Positions 1-8,588 of a stretch of DNA of 64,000 bases are shown here, piece by piece. This DNA comes from Candidatus Amoebophilus asiaticus 5a2. Its GTDB lineage: Bacteria > Bacteroidota > Bacteroidia > Cytophagales > Amoebophilaceae. The stretch spans positions 972,001-1,036,000 of the forward strand of contig NC_010830.1 of the NCBI RefSeq assembly GCF_000020565.1, read 5' to 3'. The first letter of the stretch is position 1, and every line of letters starts with the position of its first letter. The translations under genes and the position numbers were made by a program. Under the pieces are notes generated by a model. The model was not told the origin of the DNA and searched no databases. It saw nothing but the letters and a program-made list of their open reading frames with translations.

Positions 1-2
1 TG

Positions 3-575
3 CTTCATATAGAAAAGAAGAACGTCATAAAAACAGATACACAAGCTATGATAGCTCCTACTTCAACTGTAACGCAAAAACATACAGGTATTGTTAGTGT
101 AGGTTCAACAATTTCCCGTAAGCAGGAAAAGGGTAAAGAGAAATGGAATGGTGACGAATCAGAATTAGAAAAGGAAGAGGGATTTATATCCGTTGTAATT
201 TCCCCAGCTTACCAACAAGCTCTCGAGCATAAAAAACAAACAAAGGGTAAAGAGAAACGGGATGGTGATAAATTAGAAGAGGAAGAGGGATCTATATCTG
301 TTGTAATTTCCCCAGTTTACCAACAAGCTCCCGAGCATAAAGTACAAACAGTTGCTCATCCATTACAGCATTTCACATATACTCAAATAATTAAAGATTT
401 ACAGGCCAATAATCCCAAAGTAAGCATTATTGATTTAAGGCGAAAAAATTTAAATGATTGCCAATTTGTAGAACTTAAGCAAGCTATTGACAAAAATTCT
501 GTTGTGGGGTATATACATTGGGGAGCAATACCAAGAGGTTGCTATCAAATTAGAAGAGAAATTGAAAAAAATTAG
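3..575 (+). CDS. Leucine-rich-repeat-like N-terminal part of a broken lipase/Sel1 gene, partial at the window edge
   Basis: The frame is open to the left edge, so the 5' end may lie outside the window; the first ATG is at 48. Residues about 28-98 (from that ATG) hold two copies of a 36-38 residue unit: KGKEK, an acidic stretch, then SVVISPxYQQAxEHKxQT. The C-terminal 60 residues (KVSIIDLRRKNLNDCQF, then a helix ending NSVVGYIHWG) resemble one ribonuclease-inhibitor-type leucine-rich repeat. It stops at TAG 573-575 just after a run of seven A (565-571). One frame back, the sequence reads on without a stop into the lipase/Sel1 frame, so this is probably the front of one longer protein. Function unknown; a host-interaction role is inference. 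Confidence 0.6.
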   Translation, partial: LHIEKKNVIKTDTQAMIAPTSTVTQKHTGIVSVGSTISRKQEKGKEKWNGDESELEKEEGFISVVISPAYQQALEHKKQTKGKEKRDGDKLEEEEGSISVVISPVYQQAPEHKVQTVAHPLQHFTYTQIIKDLQANNPKVSIIDLRRKNLNDCQFVELKQAIDKNSVVGYIHWGAIPRGCYQIRREIEKN

Positions 576-616
576 TAAGAAACATATGTAACTATAGTTA
601 TCATCCAAGTGACTAT

Positions 617-3169
617 GTGCATGGGCTGCTCGCTAACCATGTATATACTAATCCAAGAGAAGGAGATAAAGTAGATCTACAGGTATTAAGCAACCAGCTA
701 GGGAATATTGACTTACCTCCTAGTATTCCTAATAGTTGGGTGGTTATGCAGGTTATAGATGATAGTGCAAATACAGGGTACTATAGTGCTTTATATATTA
801 ATCAAACTACTCACCAAGCGGTATTGGCTTTCCAAGGCACTACTGGCCTTGAAAGCCCTACCGGATGGCTTAATACTCTTACAAGAAGACATTCGGATTT
901 ACGAGAAGGTCTAGAGTCAGTATTGGGTGATACTATTCTTACAGGGCAGCAATTACACACATTTAAAGCGATCTCTAGCGCGGTATCTTACGTAAAAGAT
1001 ATAGGTTTAAATTTATCTATTACAGGTCATTCTTTAGGTGGATATTTAGCAGAGCTAGCAGTAGCATATTGTTATCTCGATTGTGATTACAGACAAGTTA
1101 AAGCAGTTGTATTCGATAGCCCAGGGGCAGCTGATAAGCTCGATAATTTTATACCAAATGTCAGAAATCCGTCAACTGAATTTTCTATAGGCGATTTACC
1201 CATAGTTACCTATCTCTCAGCTCCCAATATAGTAAATGTTTGTAACTACCATCCTGGAGAAGTATATAAAGTGATTCCTGAATTAGTGTGGCCCGATAGT
1301 AAAAAGAAGTGGATAGATAGGGCAGTTAGCTTACCAATATTAGGAAGAAATATAGAGGCTATGAGTAAAGCATTGTTAGCTCTTTCAGGCCATAGTTTGC
1401 CTATCATGCTGTCTCTATTTGATCCTTGTACTGGTAAACCAAAGAAATGTATACGAATCGATAGTTGGCCTAAGATTGACCTAAGTACCTCAGCAGGTAC
1501 AGGTAAAAAGGGGTTACCTATAGGGAATATAGGAGCGAAAGTAGGAAGTTCTATGGGAGGTTCTATAACAGCCTCTACACTGAGCTCTGTATTCAAAAAT
1601 ATTTTTGGAGCTGGTGTTGGAGCTTTTTTAGTAGATAATGTAGCAACTAGTATAGGGTCTATCTTAGGATCTAATATAGGCTTTCTTATAGGTATAAATG
1701 CATATAAAATACTAGGCACTCCAGCAACCTTAATTACACTTTTATCAGACTATCTCAACTTCAAGATAAGACAAAGGCCATATTGGCAAACTATGGAATG
1801 CTTAAATGAAACTTATAGTAAATCTAATTTAACAATTGAGAAAGAATTTAAGCTTAGTAATGGGGGAAATTATAAAGAGAGTAAATTAGCATCCGAAGTT
1901 CATATTTTGCATTTAAGAAAATTTATTAGAAATGTTGATTGGTACCTTTATAAATTAGATAAAAAGAGAGTCTTATTAGAGCAAGCAAAAGAGAAAGATA
2001 TAATCTCAAGGGTCTTAAAAAATATCTTGAAAGATTATGAAATAAAAGAAATAAAGGATCATATATATATCCGATTAGATCCAACCAAAAATTACCCAGA
2101 AATGGTCCGAGACAAGATGCAGAGGGTATTACAGATATTGACACGCAATAGCATAAAAAAGTACTTTGCAGATATAGGAGCTTCTACTAAGTGTGCAAAA
2201 AAGCATGTAGAAGAAAGAAATCAAAAGAATATAGAACGTGCTCTTTTAAAGAAACACTATTTAGTAGCTAAAAGGTATTATCTACAAAAAGCAGCACAAG
2301 AAGATGCAGAGGCACAATATAGTTTAGGAATTATGTATTCACGAGGATTTGAAGGATCAGTATTGCAGGACTTTGAAGAGGCGAGAGAATGGTATACAAA
2401 AGCAGCAAGACAGGGGCATGCGGAGGCACAAAGAGAGTTAGGGAAGATGTACAGATCAGGTTTAGGAGGAAATAAGGATTATGCGGAGTCACTTAAATGG
2501 TTAAAAAACGCAGCTAAGCAAGGAGATGTAAATGCACAAAGAGAGGTAGGCTATATGTATGAGCATGCATATGGAGTAGAACAGCATTATACGCGTGCAC
2601 TCAAATGGTATAAAAGAGCAGCTGAGCAAGGTGATGCAAACTCATCAAAAATTCTAGGAGATATGTATGGGTATGGTTATCAAATTCCCAAAGACCTTAA
2701 CAACGCAGAAAAATGGTATAAAAAAGCCGCTAAGCATGGGGGAAGTTCAGAAAAGCTTGAGATGTCCCGAAGATATTATCAAGGTGATAACGTTATAGAG
2801 AATAAAGAAAAAGCGCTTAAATGGGATAAAAAGTATTATAAAAGTTACTTTTGTAATTTCAAAAAACCACATAATTTTATTGTATCGCATGCTCTTTTAA
2901 GAAAAGAGTATCAAAAGGTTGAATACTATTATTTGCAAGCAGCTGAGCAACACAATGCGGATGCACAATATAGCTTAGGAATTATGTATTCAACAGGATT
3001 TAGAGTAATACCTCAGGATTTTAAAGAGGCCTTTAAATGGTATAAAAAAGCTGCTAAACAAGGTCATGTGGAGGCACAATATGAACTAGGGGAGATGTAT
3101 TATTATGGACAAGGAGGGGAGCAGGATTATGGAAAGGCAATCGTATGGTATGAGAAGGCTGCTGAATAG
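617..3169 (+). CDS. Class 3 lipase-like domain followed by Sel1 repeats
   Basis: The GTG at 617 is only the first permissible start; the frame is open from 566 and reads NYSYHPSDYVHGLLANHVY, so translation probably enters from the upstream fragment. Residues about 30-180 form an alpha/beta-hydrolase of the class 3 lipase/DUF2974 kind: AVLAFQGTTG (oxyanion strand), ITGHSLGGYLAE with nucleophile Ser139, and VVFDSPGA (acid). A glycine-rich hydrophobic stretch follows (about 295-370), then about six Sel1/TPR-like repeats from residue 547 (AxYSLGxMYxxG, WYxKAAxQG). Two repeat pairs near 555-610 and 775-830 are near copies. TAG-TGA replaces Gln-Gly of the last repeat; the same frame runs on to a TAA at 3224. 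Probable host-directed phospholipase or esterase; substrate unknown. Confidence 0.8.
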   Translation: MHGLLANHVYTNPREGDKVDLQVLSNQLGNIDLPPSIPNSWVVMQVIDDSANTGYYSALYINQTTHQAVLAFQGTTGLESPTGWLNTLTRRHSDLREGLESVLGDTILTGQQLHTFKAISSAVSYVKDIGLNLSITGHSLGGYLAELAVAYCYLDCDYRQVKAVVFDSPGAADKLDNFIPNVRNPSTEFSIGDLPIVTYLSAPNIVNVCNYHPGEVYKVIPELVWPDSKKKWIDRAVSLPILGRNIEAMSKALLALSGHSLPIMLSLFDPCTGKPKKCIRIDSWPKIDLSTSAGTGKKGLPIGNIGAKVGSSMGGSITASTLSSVFKNIFGAGVGAFLVDNVATSIGSILGSNIGFLIGINAYKILGTPATLITLLSDYLNFKIRQRPYWQTMECLNETYSKSNLTIEKEFKLSNGGNYKESKLASEVHILHLRKFIRNVDWYLYKLDKKRVLLEQAKEKDIISRVLKNILKDYEIKEIKDHIYIRLDPTKNYPEMVRDKMQRVLQILTRNSIKKYFADIGASTKCAKKHVEERNQKNIERALLKKHYLVAKRYYLQKAAQEDAEAQYSLGIMYSRGFEGSVLQDFEEAREWYTKAARQGHAEAQRELGKMYRSGLGGNKDYAESLKWLKNAAKQGDVNAQREVGYMYEHAYGVEQHYTRALKWYKRAAEQGDANSSKILGDMYGYGYQIPKDLNNAEKWYKKAAKHGGSSEKLEMSRRYYQGDNVIENKEKALKWDKKYYKSYFCNFKKPHNFIVSHALLRKEYQKVEYYYLQAAEQHNADAQYSLGIMYSTGFRVIPQDFKEAFKWYKKAAKQGHVEAQYELGEMYYYGQGGEQDYGKAIVWYEKAAE

Positions 3170-3910
3170 TGAAATATAGATGCTTATGGTAAAATTAGAG
3201 AGTTAGCTAGCTTGCTAAGCAAGTAAATAATATAAATGAAAATTTCCATTGCCTTATTATATAAGAGTAAGGGAAACCTTAATGGTTCATATCAACCAAC
3301 TTATTTCATATGGTATACGAACTGAATCTACATTATTTGAAAAATTTCAACAATATTATCAGAAATATAAGGGTAGATAAGAGGTCAGCATATACTAGTT
3401 TGTATTAAAACTGACCATTAGTATAATCCATCCATTTTAAAGTAAGGACATATTATTATAAAATCTGTCGGTATTCTGTATACAGAAGGTGATTGAAAAT
3501 TTTTATACGCATACGCCTTTGGATATAGCTGGAAAAGCAGGCAAATAAGATATAGGTAAAATACAAGAAGATAGTGTTCTAGGAGTAGGCATTTATGGGA
3601 ATATTTAGCTGTTAAAGGGATTACTTTTTCTTTAGCTATTATGTGCAAGGGACTAAACATCTAATGTTGTTCTTGGGTGAGAGGGTAGGAAGTATATATC
3701 GATAAAAAATGCTTTTGTATTTATGTACGCGTTCAAGGGGCTATCACCTTTAAAATGAGCCAGAAACGCATATCTTATTTAGCAACTAGCTATAAAAAGC
3801 ATTGTTGATGGTTAATATATGGTTGATATTATAATTGCTTCGTATTTTATTCTTAGCAACTAAGTGCTTTCTTATGAGTACGTACGTATTTAATCGATTA
3901 TACAGTAAAG
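3170..3910. other. Non-coding stretch with decayed fragments
   Basis: No convincing full gene. Up to 3226 it holds the former C-terminus of the Sel1 protein (NIDAYGKIRELASLLSK then TAA). A 33-codon ATG frame at 3282-3380 looks coding in composition but matches nothing I recognise. Around 3490-3547 the + strand reads HTPLDIAGKAGK then stop, which resembles the start of an ankyrin repeat and may be a relic. The rest has many stops on both strands. Confidence 0.4.
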
Positions 3911-3968
3911 TCTTCCCAGCTATTCAATAGGCTATTCAATTAAATAGCCTATTGAATAGCTGGGAAGA
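3911..3968 (-). terminator. Perfect 26-bp hairpin downstream of the barrel gene
   Basis: Arms 3911-3936 and 3943-3968 are exact reverse complements with a 6-base loop. The hairpin begins 15 bases after the stop of the minus-strand gene ending at 3983, as expected for a terminator or 3' stabiliser. No strong U tract follows on either strand, so it is not a textbook intrinsic terminator. Confidence 0.6.
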
Positions 3969-3982
3969 TAAAAGCTTTTAAT

Positions 3983-4783
3983 CTACAAAAGGTTAAAACT
4001 AATACCTACGCTAAATGGTAATATGCGTTCTACTTCAGGACCTTTATTTGGATTAAAGACTGGTGAAAGGGTTTGATGATAGAAAAGCCCAAATCGGTGC
4101 CAGCCTATGCGAGCTAGTGCACCATAATGTACTTTATTAAAATTAAACCTTTCTTTAATGATATGGACCTTGTTTTCTTTGTCTTCTTCGTAACTAATTT
4201 TAGTTGAAGGGGAAAATTGGAAGCCAATGTCACCACCAATAGCTATAAAAAACCCTTCTTGAGGCTCTTCTTTGTTGCTATTGAACCTAAATTCAAGTGC
4301 CAGTTTTGCATTGTAGATAGAAAACATAGAGTTTTTGATATCTTTGGAGCTTTTGATGTCTATAACTTTTGTGATAGCTTCCATTTTAGTTTTTCGATCA
4401 GTATCATTAGTTCTAGTCATCGTATAAGTAGATTTGAAAGTATAGTCTGTATTGGCTATTCCTAATCCACAACTAACCATGAAATGTGATTTGCCAATAG
4501 GAATATTGTAATATAAGCTTCCATCTAGTGTCCTAGAGCCCCAAAAAGTTAAATCCATATGCTCAGGCACTCGGATAAAATTAGCAATTCCGAAATCAAG
4601 TACTAAACTTGTATATCTAAGAGGTATTTCTGGTTGAAATTCATCTTCATCTTTAATTCCATAATCATAGCCATTACTATCTTTATTTTGAGGGTCTTGG
4701 TTTGTTGCTTGTGCCCAGGTATATGCTGGTAATAAAAGGAATAACCAGGCACAAGTTAAATTTCTTATAAGTGTTTTTTTCAT
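3983..4783 (-). CDS. Predicted outer-membrane beta-barrel protein
   Basis: 266 residues. A signal peptide is clear: Lys-Lys at the N-terminus, a hydrophobic core, and a likely cleavage after TWAQA. The mature part has alternating hydrophobic/polar strands (SLYYNIPIGKSHFMVSCGLG, LALEFRF, FFIAIGGDIGFQF) and ends in PFSVGISFNLL, a typical barrel closing strand. This fits the small PorT/OmpA-like barrel proteins common in Bacteroidota, but no specific family is certain. It stands alone between a gene-poor stretch and a tRNA on the other strand, with a strong hairpin after its stop. Role unknown; structural or adhesion-related is a guess. Confidence 0.65.
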   Translation of the reverse strand: MKKTLIRNLTCAWLFLLLPAYTWAQATNQDPQNKDSNGYDYGIKDEDEFQPEIPLRYTSLVLDFGIANFIRVPEHMDLTFWGSRTLDGSLYYNIPIGKSHFMVSCGLGIANTDYTFKSTYTMTRTNDTDRKTKMEAITKVIDIKSSKDIKNSMFSIYNAKLALEFRFNSNKEEPQEGFFIAIGGDIGFQFSPSTKISYEEDKENKVHIIKERFNFNKVHYGALARIGWHRFGLFYHQTLSPVFNPNKGPEVERILPFSVGISFNLL

Positions 4784-4915
4784 ACCTATTTTATTTTTCT
4801 AAATTATAAATGTGTAAGGGCAAATCTAAAAATTTTTGCAATCTAGTCCAAACAAAAGTTACTTTATGCCATTTTATTAATTAAATTTGTGAACGATTGT
4901 ATAATGATTATGTGA

Positions 4916-4989
4916 GGACCTGTAGCTCAACTGGATAGAGCACTACACTACGGATGTAACGGTTGGGGGTTCGAATCCCTCCAGGTTCA
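4916..4989 (+). tRNA. tRNA-Arg (anticodon ACG)
   Basis: Cloverleaf of 74 bases: acceptor GGACCTG/CAGGTTC with one G-T pair, D-arm GCTC/GAGC, anticodon loop CTACGGA with ACG at 4950-4952, and T-arm GGGGTTCGAATCCC. CCA is not encoded. The first anticodon-stem pair is a C-A mismatch (4943/4959). An ACG anticodon is normally deaminated to ICG by TadA. A TAnnTTTG element, like the Bacteroidota -7 box, lies at 4882-4889, but such a match is common by chance here. Confidence 0.93.
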
Positions 4990-5111
4990 CGATAAATTTG
5001 CACTCCAAAACGGTGGGGTGGTATGTAGATAATAAAAACTGTTTACATTCTTACATATAATTATACAAAACTTGCCTTTATAAAATTCTGCTTGCTATAT
5101 ATTATGCTGAA

Positions 5112-5645
5112 TTAACCTCCAAATTTGTCTTTTGTTAATTCCCATATTGCAATTCCCATGCTCACCGAAACATTTAAAGAATGCTTGGTACCATGCTGAG
5201 GAATTTCTAAAGCAAGGTCACAAGCGGCTAAGGCCTCTTCTTGAATGCCAAAGACCTCATTTCCAAATACCAAAGCACACTTGTTATTGGAGTTGATTTG
5301 ATAACTCTGTAAAGGTATACTTTCGTCCGTCTGTTCTAAAGCAACTATTAAATATCCCTTAGTCTTTAAGGATTGCAATAGAGTATAGGTATCAGGCACA
5401 TACTCCCATATTACCGTTTCTTCTGCACCTAGTGCTGTTTTATGAATTTCTCTGTGAGGTGGTTGAGCTGTGATGCCACATAAATATATTTTCTCTAATA
5501 AGAATGCATCTGCTATACGAAAAGCTGCTCCTATATTATGCATACTTCTTAAATTATCTAACACTAATATCAACGGTATCTTAAGAGCATTCTTAAACTC
5601 TTTTGTGGAAAGCCTACCGAGTTCTTGGGTACTAAGTTTTTTCAT
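5112..5645 (-). CDS. TrmH/SpoU-family RNA 2'-O-methyltransferase
   Basis: 177 residues, the size of a minimal SPOUT catalytic domain. The three SpoU motifs are in order: motif 1 LDNLRSMHNIGAAFRIADAF (Asn and Arg for the ribose site), motif 2 CALVFGNEVFGI (trefoil knot, SAM binding), and motif 3 IPQHGTKHSLNVSVSMGIA. The family transfers methyl from S-adenosylmethionine to a ribose 2'-OH of tRNA or rRNA. No N-terminal substrate-binding extension is present, so the target (tRNA position 18 or another site) cannot be told. It lies convergent with the tRNA-Arg gene. Confidence 0.85.
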   Translation of the reverse strand: MKKLSTQELGRLSTKEFKNALKIPLILVLDNLRSMHNIGAAFRIADAFLLEKIYLCGITAQPPHREIHKTALGAEETVIWEYVPDTYTLLQSLKTKGYLIVALEQTDESIPLQSYQINSNNKCALVFGNEVFGIQEEALAACDLALEIPQHGTKHSLNVSVSMGIAIWELTKDKFGG

Positions 5646-5963
5646 AACGTTATTATAAATTTGTATATAACTTACTATGTCTTAGTAAAATTTGTTAAGG
5701 TATATTTTAGGCTAAGAATTCTATCTTAAAAACATAAGTATTATTACTTATACTTGCGTTTATTAGCAGGGTATAGCATAACAAGATAGATGTTAAATAG
5801 TTATAGTATAGAGACTAATAAGCTTAGATAATTGATTACTGTAACTCAACAATATATTACATTGTAAACTAAATTAAGAAACTATAGTTATAGTTGCTTG
5901 CTATTTAGGCTAATAAATATTCTATCTCTTAAATATCAACAAGATAATTTTTAATAATAATTT
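5646..5963. other. AT-rich divergent intergenic region
   Basis: 318 bases between the methyltransferase (leftward) and mutS (rightward), presumably holding both promoters. I see no ORF, RNA gene or strong repeat. Confidence 0.5.
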
Positions 5964-8555
5964 ATGAATCAGGCTACCACTCCATTAATGAAGCAATACA
6001 ATGAAATTAAGGCAAAATATCCTGGTTCATTATTGCTTTTTAGGGTAGGCGACTTTTACGAAACTTTTGGAGAAGATGCTGTAAAAACCAGCAAGTTGCT
6101 AGATATTGTTTTAACTAAACGTGCTAATGGTGCAGCAGCGGCTGTAGAATTAGCTGGTTTTCCACACCATGCGCTCGATACTTATTTGCCTAAGTTAGTT
6201 AAAGCAGGGCATCGAGTTGCTATTTGTGACCAACTAGAAGATCCTAAAGCAGTTAAAGGTATTGTAAAGAGAGGTGTTACTGAACTAGTAACCCCAGGTC
6301 TTTCTTTTCATGATGCTGTCTTAGAACGCAGGCACAATAACTATCTAGCATCTTTATACTTTGAGAAAGAGTTAGTAGGTATTGCCTTTCTAGATGTCTC
6401 TACCGGTGAATTTCTTACGGCACAAGGAAAGGCTACTTATATAGATAAATTGATGCAGGGCTTCCAACCTGCAGAAGTAATTATAAGCAAAAAGCAAAGA
6501 GCCACTTTTCAGGCATTTTCTAAAGAAAATTACCCTAGCTATGCGCTCGAAGATTGGGTATATCAGCCTGATTATGCACAAGAAAAACTCAACGAACATT
6601 TTGGTACTGCTTCCATTAAGGGATTTGGAATAGACAACCTGCCACTAGGGGTTATAGCTAGTGGGGCTATCCTCCGATACCTAGAAGAGACAGAACACAA
6701 AGAAAAAAAGCATATTACTTCAATTGCCCGTATTGAAGAAGACAAGTATGTATGGCTAGATAAATTTACCATTAGAAATTTAGAAATACTACAGCCACAA
6801 CAAGAAGGGGGCGTGTCGTTGATTGAAGTGCTTGATAAAACAGTGACTCCCATGGGCGCTCGCTTAATGAAAAAATGGCTGGTGTTGCCCTTAAAAGATA
6901 TACAGGCCATACAGAGAAGGCTAGATATTGTTGATCTGTTTTACCAGGATACTAATTTATGGGGAAGTATTTTACAAGAGCTTAAACAGATTAGTGATTT
7001 GGAAAGGCTTATATCTAAAGTTTCTGTTGGTAGAGCTACTCCACGAGATCTATTAGCCTTACAGAAAGCATTGCAACATACGCTTCCTATACAAAACTAC
7101 TTACAAACGAGCGAACATGATTTGCTTATAAAGTTGAGCCAGCAGCTCCACAACTGTGAATACTTGGCTGATAAAATTAGAGGAACATTACAGGATAATC
7201 CTCCGTTGTCTCTTACTCAAGGAGATCTGATCCGAGAAGGTATTGATAGTGAGTTGGATGAGTTAAGAAAAATTGCTTACCAAGGAAAAGATTATTTACT
7301 CCAGCTACAACAAAAAGAAATTAAAAATACAGGCATCAATTCCTTAAAGATTGCTTATAATAAGGTGTTTGGCTATTACTTAGAAGTTACTAATGTACAT
7401 AAGTCTAAAGTTCCAGCTTCGTGGATACGTAAACAGACACTGGTAAATGCAGAGCGCTATGTTACAGAGGAGCTAAAGACATATGAAGAAAAGATTTTAC
7501 AAGCAGAAAGTAAGATGCTGGAAATAGAACAAAGGTTATATCAGCAATTACTAGATAGCGCTTTAGAATTCGTTCCACAAATTTTACAGAATGCAAAAAT
7601 TTTAGCTCAAATAGATTGTTATCTTACATTTGCACAAGAGGCTAGAAAGCATCAGTACACCAAACCTATTCTTGCCAATCATAAAAAAATAATTATAAAA
7701 AATGGTAGACATCCTGTTATCGAACAACAATTGTCTGTTGATGTAAGCTATGTGCCTAACGATATTTACCTAGATAATGAAACACAGCAGGTTATTGTTA
7801 TTACAGGTCCTAATATGGCTGGTAAATCTGCATTATTAAGGCAAGTGGCACTCATTGTACTGATGGCACAGATAGGCTCTTTTGTACCAGCTAGTCAGGC
7901 AGAGATTGGCTTGGTAGACAAAATATTTACTCGGGTAGGAGCCTCAGACAATTTAGCGCTAGGAGAGTCTACTTTTATGGTAGAGATGACGGAAACTGCC
8001 AGCATTATGCATAATTTAAGTGACCGTAGTCTGATTGTCATGGATGAAATTGGACGTGGGACTAGCACTTATGATGGCATATCAATTGCCTGGTCTATTA
8101 TTGAATATTTACATAACCATCCTAAATACAAAGCAAAAACTTTATTTGCTACGCATTATCATGAGCTTAATCAATTATCAGATCAGTTAGAGCGTGTTAA
8201 GAACTTTAATGTGGCGGTTAAGGAAGTAGCAGGTAAAATTATATTTTTACGTAAACTTAGGGAGGGTGGGAGTGAACATAGCTTTGGGATTCATGTAGCT
8301 CAGCTAGCAGGAATGCCAACTCAAGTAGTAGAAAGAGCCAGTGAAATTTTAGGGCATTTAGAACATGATAAAAAACATATTGAAAATAAAGCTAAAATTA
8401 AAACTATACCTGCAAAAACTTATCAGCTCGCACTTTTTGAAGCAGATCCTGATATAGAAAAAGCAAAGTCCTTACTTAAGCAATTAGATATAGATACGCT
8501 TGCACCTATAGAAGCTTTGCTAAAATTAAAAGAGCTTCAGGAGAGCTTAAAGTAA
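5964..8555 (+). CDS. mutS: DNA mismatch repair protein MutS
   Basis: 863 residues, the usual MutS length. The mismatch-reading motif is Phe31-Tyr32-Glu33 (VGDFYETFGEDA), followed by connector, core and clamp regions (KTYEEKILQAESKMLEIEQ). The C-terminal ATPase has Walker A GPNMAGKSALLRQ near residue 615, FTRVGASDNLALGESTFMVE, Walker B with DEIGRGTSTYDG, and FATHYHEL. The protein binds mispairs as a dimer and recruits MutL; MutL is not in this window. The C-terminal tail includes the helix-turn-helix dimer segment (GMPTQVVERASEIL). It looks intact, with no frame break, in a region where accessory genes decay. Confidence 0.97.
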   Translation: MNQATTPLMKQYNEIKAKYPGSLLLFRVGDFYETFGEDAVKTSKLLDIVLTKRANGAAAAVELAGFPHHALDTYLPKLVKAGHRVAICDQLEDPKAVKGIVKRGVTELVTPGLSFHDAVLERRHNNYLASLYFEKELVGIAFLDVSTGEFLTAQGKATYIDKLMQGFQPAEVIISKKQRATFQAFSKENYPSYALEDWVYQPDYAQEKLNEHFGTASIKGFGIDNLPLGVIASGAILRYLEETEHKEKKHITSIARIEEDKYVWLDKFTIRNLEILQPQQEGGVSLIEVLDKTVTPMGARLMKKWLVLPLKDIQAIQRRLDIVDLFYQDTNLWGSILQELKQISDLERLISKVSVGRATPRDLLALQKALQHTLPIQNYLQTSEHDLLIKLSQQLHNCEYLADKIRGTLQDNPPLSLTQGDLIREGIDSELDELRKIAYQGKDYLLQLQQKEIKNTGINSLKIAYNKVFGYYLEVTNVHKSKVPASWIRKQTLVNAERYVTEELKTYEEKILQAESKMLEIEQRLYQQLLDSALEFVPQILQNAKILAQIDCYLTFAQEARKHQYTKPILANHKKIIIKNGRHPVIEQQLSVDVSYVPNDIYLDNETQQVIVITGPNMAGKSALLRQVALIVLMAQIGSFVPASQAEIGLVDKIFTRVGASDNLALGESTFMVEMTETASIMHNLSDRSLIVMDEIGRGTSTYDGISIAWSIIEYLHNHPKYKAKTLFATHYHELNQLSDQLERVKNFNVAVKEVAGKIIFLRKLREGGSEHSFGIHVAQLAGMPTQVVERASEILGHLEHDKKHIENKAKIKTIPAKTYQLALFEADPDIEKAKSLLKQLDIDTLAPIEALLKLKELQESLK

Positions 8556-8588
8556 AACTTTGTATAGAATACATATGCTAAAGGTAGA

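Noticed and set aside
1246-1719. Long minus-strand frame inside the lipase gene
   Set aside because: The plus-strand frame carries the lipase and glycine-rich segment; the reverse reading has no motif and no start context.
3418-3660. Minus-strand 80-codon frame
   Set aside because: No recognisable domain or plausible neighbours; composition fits chance in AT-rich DNA.
4882-4889. TAnnTTTG as a proven Bacteroidota promoter element
   Set aside because: The motif is frequent by chance in AT-rich sequence and no matching -33 box is evident.
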